The notes under the pieces: model-generated | What the model saw: only the letters and a program-made list of their open reading frames with translations | The model's database searches: none | Told to the model about the DNA's origin: nothing | Position numbers and translations under genes: made by a program | NCBI RefSeq assembly: GCF_019008365.1 | Contig: NZ_JAHHUL010000017.1 | Span: 38,673-102,672 of the forward strand | Reading direction: 5' to 3' | Length of the DNA stretch: 64,000 bases | Origin: Phosphitispora fastidiosa | GTDB taxonomy: Bacteria; Bacillota; Thermincolia; Thermincolales; UBA2595 | Shown here: in pieces, positions 45,630 to 56,800 of the stretch | Numbering within the stretch: the first letter of the stretch is position 1 | Layout of the letters: every line of letters starts with the position of its first letter

Positions 45630-46478
45630 CTATTCTATTGGTCTTGTTATCTGGTCCAGGGTATGATATGTGTCGGGGGTAACCAGTCCCACGGCCCAGA
45701 AACTGATGATATTGGTCACCAGGCAGCCCAGCCCGAGCCACACAAGTTTACTGCCCTTCCAGCCACGGGTGAAGCGAAGGTGCAGGAATATTCCGTATAT
45801 CAGCCAGCTTACCAGAGACCAGGTTTCCACGGGATCCCATCCCCAGTACTTTCCCCAGAGCAATTTAGCCCAGATGGAGCCGCTGATAATCATGATTGTT
45901 CCGGCGATAAAGCCGAGCAGGATGAATTTGACGCCTGACTCTTCCAGAGTTTCTTTATCCGGGAGCATGTGGTATCTCTCGGGTTCAGCGCCGGGAACAA
46001 ACCTGCCCTTGAGGAGATAAAAAATTCCTGCCGCTGCACCCAGCACATAACATCCGGTGGAAGTCAGGGCAAACAAAACATGTACTGCCAGCCACCTGCT
46101 CTTATATGCAGGGGTAAGGGGTAAGGCCTCTGTGGAATCGGCATAACCCCAGCCCATCACAAGAAAAGCAAAAGAAACTGATATAATACCAAGAAGGCTG
46201 ACCCAGGGGAAATACCTGCGGGCCAGCAAAAACACAACTACTGCGAGGAAAGCCACTACAATATTCAGCTCATAAAGGGTGCGCACCGGTAGATGCCCTG
46301 TCGCAACGGTGCGGGCTGTAAGCGCCAGGAAATTCACCGCAGCGCCAGTTGCAGCTAGCCATGTCCCGACCTTATCAGCCTTAGCGCTGCCCGATAAAAA
46401 CCGGTACAGGTAAGAAAAAGATGCCGCAACGTAGCAGGATACAGTAATCCAAAAAAAATACATCTCCGGCTGTGACAT
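45630..46478 (-). CDS. ccsA: Cytochrome c assembly protein, ResC/CcsA
   Basis: A 282-residue membrane protein with about eight hydrophobic segments. The haem-handling WWD-type motif is visible as SGSIWAKLLWGKYWGWDPVETWSLVSWL (about 218-245, given in part), with flanking histidines such as LHLRF. With ResB it forms the System II synthase that exports haem and attaches it to CXXCH motifs outside the membrane. The many haem motifs in this locus explain a dedicated copy. Start overlaps the ResB stop. Confidence 0.9.
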   Translation of the reverse strand: MSQPEMYFFWITVSCYVAASFSYLYRFLSGSAKADKVGTWLAATGAAVNFLALTARTVATGHLPVRTLYELNIVVAFLAVVVFLLARRYFPWVSLLGIISVSFAFLVMGWGYADSTEALPLTPAYKSRWLAVHVLFALTSTGCYVLGAAAGIFYLLKGRFVPGAEPERYHMLPDKETLEESGVKFILLGFIAGTIMIISGSIWAKLLWGKYWGWDPVETWSLVSWLIYGIFLHLRFTRGWKGSKLVWLGLGCLVTNIISFWAVGLVTPDTYHTLDQITRPIE

Positions 46479-47788
46479 TATGCGCTTCCCCCTTTGTTAT
46501 CCAACAGTTCCCTGACCTCATTTTCAAACAGCCTGCTGAAGTAATCCGCCCTGGCTGACCAATAAACCAAAGTGTCTCCGCTTTCAGCCGCAAACCTCAG
46601 CCAGACTCTTTTCCTGATAAAGCATCCGCGCCAGGCCAGACCGGCAGCTGCCATCAGTCCCCCGAGATAAACCAGCGGTTCCCCGGAATCTTTGGAAACA
46701 TCAAAAAGACTCCAGTAACGGTATTCTGGAAAGCTAACCCGATAGTCACCAATATCTCCTTCTGCCCCCCGGTGAACTGTCCCTGCTGCAAGAACCCCAG
46801 CCTCACCCGGCTGGGCAAAGACAATCCGCAATGCCGCCCGGGCAGGCCCTGCTTGCCTATCGGCCTGTCCGGCTCTACCTGCGGGATCCGGTTCCAGAAA
46901 ATCAATAGTGAACTTTGAGCCATCAGGCAGGGGGAACTCGTCATGATGCCTGCCGCCGGTCTTACCTATATTGGCATAATCATCAATAACTGTGTTCCCC
47001 GATTTATCCCTGATAACCAGGTGAGCCGAATAACCGTAATCCTTAATGCGCCAGTAATGTCCATCATGCCTGGCAGGTTTGTTGATCTCAGTTGGATAAG
47101 GATTACGGTAGTCACCCAACATAAAATCAAGGATACCCCTTACCTGACTTATCTCACCATCAACTTTACTGACGGTGAATTCACGCAAGCCGACCAGATA
47201 AGGCTCCGCAGCAGAATAAAACGGCCCCTGTGCAGTGATGCTGAGGTCATCCGGAAAGCGTACGGCAACCCCTTCGGGGATCATAACATCTCCGCTCATG
47301 CCAAATATCGATGAAACTCCGAAGCCGGCCAGAATAACGGTCAGGCCTAGGTGAAACACCACCGACCCCCATGGGGAAAAAGGATTTTTCACTGCCTGCA
47401 GCCATTCACCATCACCCGGTATGCGTTCACTAACAGGGTGCAGTTTAAAACCCTTCCGCCTCATCCTGGCTTCAATTTCTCCAGGCCCGCTGCTTGTCAA
47501 TGTTTCCTTAGTCTGGGGCAGGCGCCGGCCGTAGCCGGTCTCCTGCTCTTTTCCGCTGCCACGGTACAGCCGTACTGCCCTTGTTAAAGAACACACTACA
47601 ATGCTCAGGGCCAGCCCGGACAGGGCAGCAGCAAACCACCAGTGCCCGTAAAGTGACTGCCCGTCACCCGTCACCTGAGAAAGATAGACAGCAGCAATAA
47701 TATAGCACAGTATTCCGGACATCAGGCCAAGGGACGTCCGGGAAGAAATCAGCATTTTAATTACCCTGTTTTTCATCTCTCCCGCCAA
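46478..47788 (-). CDS. resB: Cytochrome c biogenesis protein ResB
   Basis: A 436-residue membrane protein: hydrophobic segments near residues 14-35, 55-75 and 130-155, a large outer beta-rich domain (about 160-375) and a last segment near 385-400. NPFSPWGSVVFHLGLTVILAG is the typical ResB stretch with the conserved His. The start is uncertain: a TTG at 47788 with AAGGA upstream, or an ATG four codons later. It follows the giant cytochrome gene after a strong terminator, so it may be partly uncoupled from it. Confidence 0.88.
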   Translation of the reverse strand: MAGEMKNRVIKMLISSRTSLGLMSGILCYIIAAVYLSQVTGDGQSLYGHWWFAAALSGLALSIVVCSLTRAVRLYRGSGKEQETGYGRRLPQTKETLTSSGPGEIEARMRRKGFKLHPVSERIPGDGEWLQAVKNPFSPWGSVVFHLGLTVILAGFGVSSIFGMSGDVMIPEGVAVRFPDDLSITAQGPFYSAAEPYLVGLREFTVSKVDGEISQVRGILDFMLGDYRNPYPTEINKPARHDGHYWRIKDYGYSAHLVIRDKSGNTVIDDYANIGKTGGRHHDEFPLPDGSKFTIDFLEPDPAGRAGQADRQAGPARAALRIVFAQPGEAGVLAAGTVHRGAEGDIGDYRVSFPEYRYWSLFDVSKDSGEPLVYLGGLMAAAGLAWRGCFIRKRVWLRFAAESGDTLVYWSARADYFSRLFENEVRELLDNKGGSA

Positions 47789-47823
47789 AAAGACTCAGCT
47801 TCCTTTCATATCTGCTAAAAAAC

Positions 47824-47857
47824 AGGTGACAGGCTTGAAATTGATAACCTGTCACCT
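47824..47857 (-). terminator. Terminator after the giant cytochrome gene
   Basis: AGGTGACAGG and CCTGTCACCT form a perfect 10-bp stem with a 14-base loop, followed leftward by TTTTTT. Symmetric, so it may also act on the other strand or allow partial read-through to ResB. Confidence 0.85.
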
Positions 47858-47868
47858 TATTGGATTTC

Positions 47869-50800
47869 TTAGTAACCTTTACCGGTAGTATGTGCACAGG
47901 CAAAAGGTTCTGTCGTTGTATTGCCTGTGGTATAACAGGTACTTGGACTAGTATAAGAGATAAAGAATCCGTTCATTCCCTTATAAGTTCTGTAATCCCC
48001 CCTGTTGTCGGTAAACTTTCCGTTGGCGCCATGGACCGACATATACCTGTTGCTGCTCTGGGTAATTCCTCCGAAGTGGCAGTAACGGCACCAGTTGTTG
48101 CCATAAAGGGCGCCAAAGGCATCAACCGCTTCGTCTGACAGGGTAAAGCTTTGACCTGATACTGGGTTAGCAGTATAATGGTTACTCCTGCTGTGTGACC
48201 CACTGGACCCGGTTCCTGTCCCTGACCCCGCGGAAGAGTCACTGCCATAGACCGACTGGGCATGACACTGAGTACAGAAAGTGGTACTCCTGGGGTCTGC
48301 CCGCAGCATAAAATCATAATTAGAACCGTGAGGCCCGCGCGGACCGCCGAGCTGCTGGCTGTTGCCATGGCAGTCGGAACAGGTGATATTGTGCCTGTGG
48401 GCGGGGTTACTGGGATTAAATGCCCAACCCGGGGTACCGGAACCGGACAGGGTGGTGGCCCCGTTTGCTTCAATCCTGGCATTGGCAAAACTGTTTTTTA
48501 CTGTTATTGAGAATCCATGGTTCGAGGGATTATTAGCATTAAAATAACCGATGACCCTTCTTCCGCCGGTGCTGGCAACAGTATAATCAGAATGGCACTT
48601 GAAACACACCATATATTCCTGTAATCTTGAGTCTTTAACAGAGACATCAGGTATCTCGTTCCAACCATAGCCGGCAACTACGTACGGGTTTTTGGCCGGG
48701 TCTGTCCAGTATTCCGGATTTGTGTTCGGGTTGGGGACAGCCGGCATGCCGGTCAGTTCCACCCCTGACACCCCCTTAAAGGCATATGACAATCTGGTAG
48801 TAAGGGCGTCAGTTCCGGCAATATCCAGAACTGTATGCACATTGTGGCAGTCCAGGCATTCCACGTGCCGGGTCCGGGTTACCAGGGAATCATCCATAAC
48901 TTCATTAAAGGAGTGTTTACCCAGGGTATATCCCGGCAGGTGGCCGATGCCCTGCTCGGGCCAGAACTTCATATCTGCCCCTGTGGTTGTCCCGTCATGA
49001 CATTCGTAGCACAAGTCCTCTTCCCAGTCAAAGGTATTCCCGGTTATATTAGTAACCCGGCCCCAGGCATCAATTTCAGCCGTTCCATGGGGGTCATGGC
49101 AGTTGATGCACTTGCCCTGCCTTTCAGCCGGTGTTGCCTCAGTATAGTGTTCACCGCCCGGCCATAAGGCCTTATCTTTATGGACTCCGGAGCTGAACTT
49201 GTCAATTCCCGGATATCCTACGGTCACTGAAGAGATGGTGGGGTATTCATGGCATTTATTGCAGATTTCATTATTAGACCCATCATCCACTACCAGCATT
49301 TTGGGAATTGTTTCGCCGGCGGCATCCTCCCTGCCGTGGGAGTTATGGCAGTTCAGGCATATCCCCGGAAGGAAGGAAGTCTTGTTATATACTACTCCCG
49401 CCGCTGTATTCAGTTCCTCAAACCATTGGGCCTTTAAGCCATGGGATGAGTTGACATAAACTGCAGAGCCGTCAAACAATCCGGTATCAACAAGTATATC
49501 ATCTCTATCATGACACTCCAGGCATAGCTGGTTGGGTTTGGTGACATCATTAACCGGGAATCTCAGCATCCCGGGGTACTGGCTGCCGTGTGGTTCATGA
49601 CAGTTGGTACACTCGCCGGGGCCATACCCGTCAAATTTCATTTTGGCATTTACACCGGTATCACCATGGGAGGTTTCCTCATACACGGTCTTTCCACCAT
49701 ATTCGCCGTAGGGATCAACTTCATGGCAGGTATAGCAGAGATCATTAAGATTCTCCCCCGTTCCTCTCCAGGCCGAACTCTTGATATACTGCCCCGTTTC
49801 CGGGTCAAACCTGCCGTGCGGGGCATGGCAGTTATAACACTTACCCGCATCAGCAGTTGTCCGCGCAGGGACTCCGTCACCCCCAGGCCAGTACCCGGGT
49901 GTGTTGGAGTTAGCCCCTGCCGCAGTTGTCTGCCCATGGGCAGAGGGGTCAAAATATGCCCTCCCGGAAAACTTGCCGGTATTGGAAGCTGCTGTATGGC
50001 AGCTATAGCACAGGTTATTGTCATCAGACCCCTTCAGCAGGTGTTCATATGCTGAACCATGGGGCACGTGACACTTGGTACAGTTCCCCTCATAGATACT
50101 GCCATCCTTAAAGGTCATAACAGCATAATCCACATTGTGCTTGCTGTAGACATAGGCTGAACCTATGGTATGGGTGACCGCATAAATCGGGTTCGACGAA
50201 CCTGACTCATGGCAGGACATGCAGAGAGCGCCTTCCTTGGAATCCTCCCCGGACCGCAGTGTGGTTACCGCAAATTCTGTAGATGGCTCTGAGTGGTTTC
50301 CGGCCTTATCAAATGCAGTCGCGTAGTAGTAATAAAGTGTATTTCCCCTAAGGCCGGTATCTGTGTACTGTTTAGTATAGGTTACCCCGGCCCGCAGCCA
50401 GTCAGAACCGTTGCGGCTGCGGTAAACGGCGTACCCCACAACCCCATCGGTAGTGTCATAAATATTCTTCCAATAGCTGGTTACCTGTGAGGAACTTTCC
50501 CTCTGCGCCCGGAAACTGGTCGGTGCATTGGGCCGGGTGGCATCTGCCGGTTCCGCTCCTGTTGTTACCCATGCCGGACTTGAATCTGTGGCTGCCGATA
50601 TGTTGCCATACCTGTCAACTGCTTTCACCTGGTAGGAATAAGCAGTCTCCGGCTTCAACCCGGTATCGGTAAATGTTGTTTGAGGAGCTAGGTTTGAGCC
50701 GGCAATCAGGAACCTGCTGTCACGGGTTGACCAACGGAAAACGCTATAGGAAATAGGTTCACCTGTTGATGCATTCCACGAAAGCTGCATTTTTTCATGG

Positions 50801-53800
50801 GTATATGGCGCCGCTGCATTAGCTGCCGTCAGGGAAGAAGGCGCGCCTGGCGCTGCTTCGTCTTTACTCCTGACCAGGAACATGGCCCCATAGTCAGCTA
50901 TTTTGGTAAGCTTGGGCCTGGCTCTGCCCAGCAAATATTCAGCATAGATGTCTACTGTATACCACCAGTTATCCCTCAGGTTCCACTGGTCGTCCAGGAC
51001 AAAGGAAAACCTGAGGCTTCCGAAACTATACTGCTCATCGGCCGGATTGAAAGGACCCACTTTGATATTTCCCTTGAAATCCTTTACCCAGACATTAAAC
51101 GAACTAAAGGCGGCATCAATGGAATCAGAGGTTGCCTTCACATAAACCGTATCTCCGGGAGCAAATACATATGCCTGTTCCGTGTAGGCGGAGTCTCGAT
51201 AGAACTTAAAGCCCTTACCCGATGCCCCTGCAATTATTGCCTCATGGGTATTGACATATGTTGTCCCTCCGTGTCTCAATTCCACTTCAAGGACATAAAC
51301 CCCGCTGTACCATTCTGACTTTATCAGTACAGGCCATTCAAAGAGGTCTGCTTTACCGTCAGGGTGGCTATACGAAGTATATTCCGCCAATATTGTGTTC
51401 AGGTGGTTCCTGATCCTGACTACCGCTGTATCCGGCGCATCAGGAAGGCCTGTTTCATCACAATATACCTGAACATACACTGTTTTTCCCAATGGGAAGC
51501 TGGAAGTAATAGCTGTCTTGGTCTGGTCATAAAGTTTCATCCAGGTGGTGCTGGTATCTGCTTCTACGTAATTGCCGGCCCCGACAGCGGCATAAGCCGC
51601 TTGTGTGATCCCACTTACAGGGGCACACCATTCTGACAGGTTATCATTAAAATCTTCTGCAGACACACGGTAATAATATCGGGATTCAGGTTTGAGGCCG
51701 CTGTCTGTAAAGGCAGTGTTCCCGGTACTGCCAACCAGGGTATACTCCCCGCTAAGACTGTCTGCCCGGTACACCCGGTACTGGACAATCTTGCAGTTGT
51801 CAATAGAAGCGGTCCAGCTCAGGGTAAGCCTGGTTGTCCCCTCACCGGGCACACTAACTTTCAGGTTGGTCGGAATAGACGGCACCTGTTTGTCGTCAGA
51901 GATCACAGGAGAAACCGTCTGCTCAGTGGTCTGGCCTGACTCATTCCCGGTGCGGTCATGAGCGGAAACCTTATATGAGTATGTCGTATTTGGCTTAAGG
52001 CCGCCATCATAAAACCAAACCTTTGCAGGGGCATAGACCCTGCTGTTAACAACTCCGTATCTGGACCAGTCACCTGTCCCGGCTTTCCGGTAAATATAAT
52101 AGCCAAAGACATCAGGACTGGCTGAGGCCGTCCAGCTCAGGTCAACCTGAATTGAGCTGGATCCTGCCGCCTCAAAATCAGTCGGCATTTCCGGTGCAGT
52201 CACATCACCGGCAGTGGAACGCTTATCCTTGAGGACATTGGCCCTGGGATTGTGAACGTGTTCTGTATGGCACATCACCATACAGTCATTGCCGGTGTCA
52301 CCACCCTCGTCATACTGGGTATTCGGGTCAGTAATGGGGTGGAATGAAGTTTTGGCAGTTTTTCCTTCAGGCCAGGTCTGCTCTCCTGAAATCTCAAGCC
52401 CTGTCAGTTCTTCAATGTTATATGCATAGCCATTATCTCCGTGGCAGATGAAGCAATCCTTGTCACTGCCCACCGGTTCCGGGTCATGAGGGTTGTGGCA
52501 ATCGGTACAGCTCTTGGTCTCACCGGCCTTATGTTCATTAATGGTGACACCGTTATCACCTATCAAAGGTATACTCGGAATATTTACCTGACCGCCGGGA
52601 GTCGTCTCACTGGTATAGTAAACCCAGGAATCTACAGAATCACCGACATATTCACGGTGGCAGGTGGTACAAAACTTACGCGGTTCATAACTGAAGGTAA
52701 TGCTCTTCATATTTTGGGGAAATTCCACCTGGTAGACCGTTTCACCCACATATGTTAAGGTCTGCTGAGGGGCATAGTTGTTATCATCCCTCAGGTAAAA
52801 GTCATTGGTTGAGCCGTGCGGTACATGACACTCATCACAGTACATCTTTGCCGTCAGGGAACCGGTGTACTTATGTCCCGTTTTTTCATACAGTGTCTTG
52901 ATATCCTCAATAGGATCCCCCATACTGTTGGTGGTAACCCCATTGTGACAGCTGACACACAGGTCATCCTTGGGCAGCCTTAACAGAGGCTTGTAATCAG
53001 ACCCGTGGGGCACATGGCACTTGTCGCAGTTCCCCAGGAGGTCACTGTTATCAGCAGGATAAGTCCTGATAAGGTACTCATAATCATGAGGCTTGCCGTC
53101 AAACAGGTGGCTGTCAATGGTATATGGCGATTTATCCGTAGAAACCGAATCGTGGTCATGACAGTTCAGGCAGAGCAGCTTTTCAGGCAGCTTCAGGTGA
53201 TCTGACCTGGCATCATGGGGGTGTGCCAGGTGGCATCTCTGCATACATGTGTTGTCTGCAGTGGTCCCGTCTGTAATATTGTGATGTGAGACCTTGCCAG
53301 AGCCCGGCTGCGATACCAGACCGGCCAGTGATTTAATATCAGTAGCCTCACCATTGGGCCTGCTGTGGCAGTCATAACACCCGTCCTCCCCACCGGTGGC
53401 CGGCCAGGGCTTATGCGGGTCATGACAGATAATGCATTCCCTGCCTTCCGCCTGGTGGTCTGTTATCCGTTCCGGGTACGGCAGCGGGGCAATCAGCACT
53501 TCCCCGACCTTAAGTGTATAAACAGTATTATAAACTCTGGCCGTTTGCCCCTCCTCACCGGGCGGGTGGCATGCCAGACAGAACTCACGGGATGCCCCCG
53601 GGTCAATATAATCCTGTGGAAAGGTTATTCCCGTATTGTATTTATTATCAGTATCCAAAAGGTATTTCTTGCTTGTAGTACCGTGGGCTTCATGGCATTC
53701 GGTACACAGCAGCTTCTTGTTAGGATTTGCCTTAATAAAGTGGCCTCCTGAAGTAGCTGCATTATACTTGGCAGAAATGTCCGCTTCTGCCGGGGAACCG

Positions 53801-56800
53801 TCATGACACGCCATACAGGCATTGATTTTACCGATATCTGCTGCGGCATCAATAGCCACCCCGTCAATGTTATTTCTGAGCAGCCTGACATTTGAGGAGG
53901 CATGGTTTTCATGGCACTTCAGACACGCGATATCCATGTCAGGGCCATAGGGGTTGTCAGTCCCCTCCCTCTCCAGCAGTGAATGAGGCTTATTGATGAA
54001 ATATGTCCTTTGATCAGACACAATCTTTCTGGTAACAGGTATGCCGGGCAGTTCAGTGTCAGCGCCATGACACTGCCAGCAGAACTCCTTATATGCAGGC
54101 ACTTCTTCCCCTGTATTGGGGTTGATTACCAGCGGCAATGAGGTCTCCTCAGGCTCACCGGTCCAGTCATCAAGGGATACTATGGTACTCTTTAAGCCAT
54201 AGGGGTTTTTCAGGGTATGCATAGTATGGTCTTCAAAGTGGCACTGCTCACAATTCACCTTGTAACCCGACTCCGGACCGGCTTCAAGAACCGGATGCCT
54301 TGAATTAGTGTCAAAATCATCATAATCATGGCAGGCAGCACATTTCAGTGGCGGCATATCCTTGGTACGAACATAGGATTTATACGTATCTCCTGTTATC
54401 CAGTGGTCATACTGGTGGCAGGATATGGCACAGGAAAAACCGACCTCCTCACCGGCAGAACCGTAACTGGTAATGAAGGCGAGTCTGTCTTTGTTGCTGC
54501 TGTAGGTAGCAACATCTACCTGTATAGCCCAGTCAAAATTGATATAGTGGCTGTTGTTCAGGTTCCAGTCATATGTATCATCCGCGTTACTTGTATCCTG
54601 AAACTTACTCTCACCACTGTGGGGGTCATGGCAAGCCCGGCAGCTGACCTTTAGTTCAGCAGCATGGCTGTGATAGTTTTTGGCATTACCTGCCCCAAAT
54701 CTGCTGCCTATTACCGGTTCAATGGGTTCATTATCACCGTTAAAAGCGACATAATACCGGCTGTCATGGCAGCGGAAGCATATGGTATCATCTTCCTGGG
54801 ACCAGTCAGTGATCCAATCTACCGGCCCATAGTCAATACCATAAACCGTTTCCGTAATACTGAAGAAATCATTATACCGCTCACGCAGCATATACCTGTT
54901 GTTGAGGTTGCCGTGAGGTTCATGGCACATGGTACAGGTATTGCGCCCATAAAAGTTTTTTTCATGGACTGTACCCAGATAATCATTTGACTGGTTGTTC
55001 AGGTATACCCCGCTGATTACAGTATCCGGTACATCAGGATAATCAGGATTATCCAGCCTTGGCTGGGTCTGGGTAAATCCATTATCCTCGTGACAGGAAA
55101 TACATAAATTAGCCGAATTGGAGGAAATCATCAGGGGATAATCCTTGGACCCGTGCGGAACATGGCAGTTCCTGCAGGTAATATGTGTTACCTGGGAACT
55201 GGGAAGCTCTGAATTATGTTTCGACTCCATAAATGCGGTTTGATGATCCCTCCCAAAGGGGTTGGGCAGGTCTGAATTAACCCCATGACAAGCCCAGCAG
55301 AATTCATTACCGCCTCTTTTTATTTCGCCATCTTCCTTTGATATCGTTGCCAGCAAACGCGGCGCATAAACCGTATTATCCACCTCAGGTTCGAATTCAG
55401 GGCTGTAATGCGGGTTATGACAGGCATCACAGGAATAGCGCCCCTCAGGAATTTTGTGGTGAGACGGGTTATATACCGGATCAAAGGAAGCCTTGGTGTT
55501 ATATTTGCTCTGGGACCCGTCATGACAAGTGTAGCAGGAGTCAGTAATAGTGCTGTAGTAAATCAATTCCTGACCTCTGGCGGAATGCATGGAATGACAG
55601 TTCTGGCACATGCCCTCTTTATTCTTATAATTGCCATGGGGACCATTGGGGTTGTCCGGATCGCCGATGTCCACTGCCGGCGTTGCCGAGGTATATATGG
55701 TCAGGGTAGATTCCTTCCCGGCAATATCCACTGCACTGACCTTGTAGAAATAGGTGGTTCCGTAACGGATTTCAGTGTCAGTGTAATAAAAAGACCATGC
55801 CTCAATACTGTTGGTTGCATCTATAGTATACTTTTCCAACTCGGTTATCAGGGCTTCACTCAAAAGAGCATAAGGTCCCGCCGCTGCAGTTGCCCGGTAA
55901 ACCCTATAGCCCTGGATATCCCCCTCGGTATTGGCATTCCAGGTGAGTTTAACGATTTTCCCATTGGGGTCTTCGGGATTTGTATTCAGGAATGCACTAA
56001 GTCCTGTGGGTGTGGCCGGTGTCTTCGCATCCGTCCTGGAGCTCAGGGTTTCAGCTGCCGCCGTCGTTGTGTAAAACGTACTGTTTCCGGCATTATCAAC
56101 AGCATTGATTTTATACTCATAGTTTACTGCCGCATTCAGTTCGGCATCACTGTAGCTGTTTATATAGGAATACCCAATATACCTGAAAGTGGCGCCCGAA
56201 TCCTCAGAGCGATAGATCTCGTACCCGTTCATACCGCTGTCACCGGCCTGGCTGTCAGTGGCGGCATTCCAGCTTATGGTTATAGCAGAACCGGTAATGC
56301 CTGATGTTGAGAGGTTTTCCGAACCTGGCAGGACAGGGCTGGTGTTGTCATCATAGACATTTACCGTCACCGTCTTTTCATTATAACCCCACATCCCGTT
56401 GCTGGACGTACCGATACCCCACAGCTTGATGTTATAGCTCCCATAGGGGACAGAACCGTCTACCGTTACCTTGGCAGTGAACTGCTCATCATGTGCGGTC
56501 TGGTTCCTGTCGGTAAAAGCCCCGGCGACCGTCCCGTCATCAAGGGTAACACCCTTTTGGGCATTGGGGTTGCCGGTATCGGGAAAAGCCGTTGCCCATA
56601 CGTAAGGGCTGTTGATGGGCGCATTCCAGGAGGTGTCCTGTGTGGCAACAAACCAAGGAACATCAGCTGACAGGTCCTTCTTATCCACCAGCCATTTGGA
56701 TGTATCCGGCACCTGGATAGCGCCGGCAACCGTAAAACGGCCATACCCCAGACCAACGGTCTTAAAATCTACGGTAAAGCTGCTGTCACGGTTGACAGTA

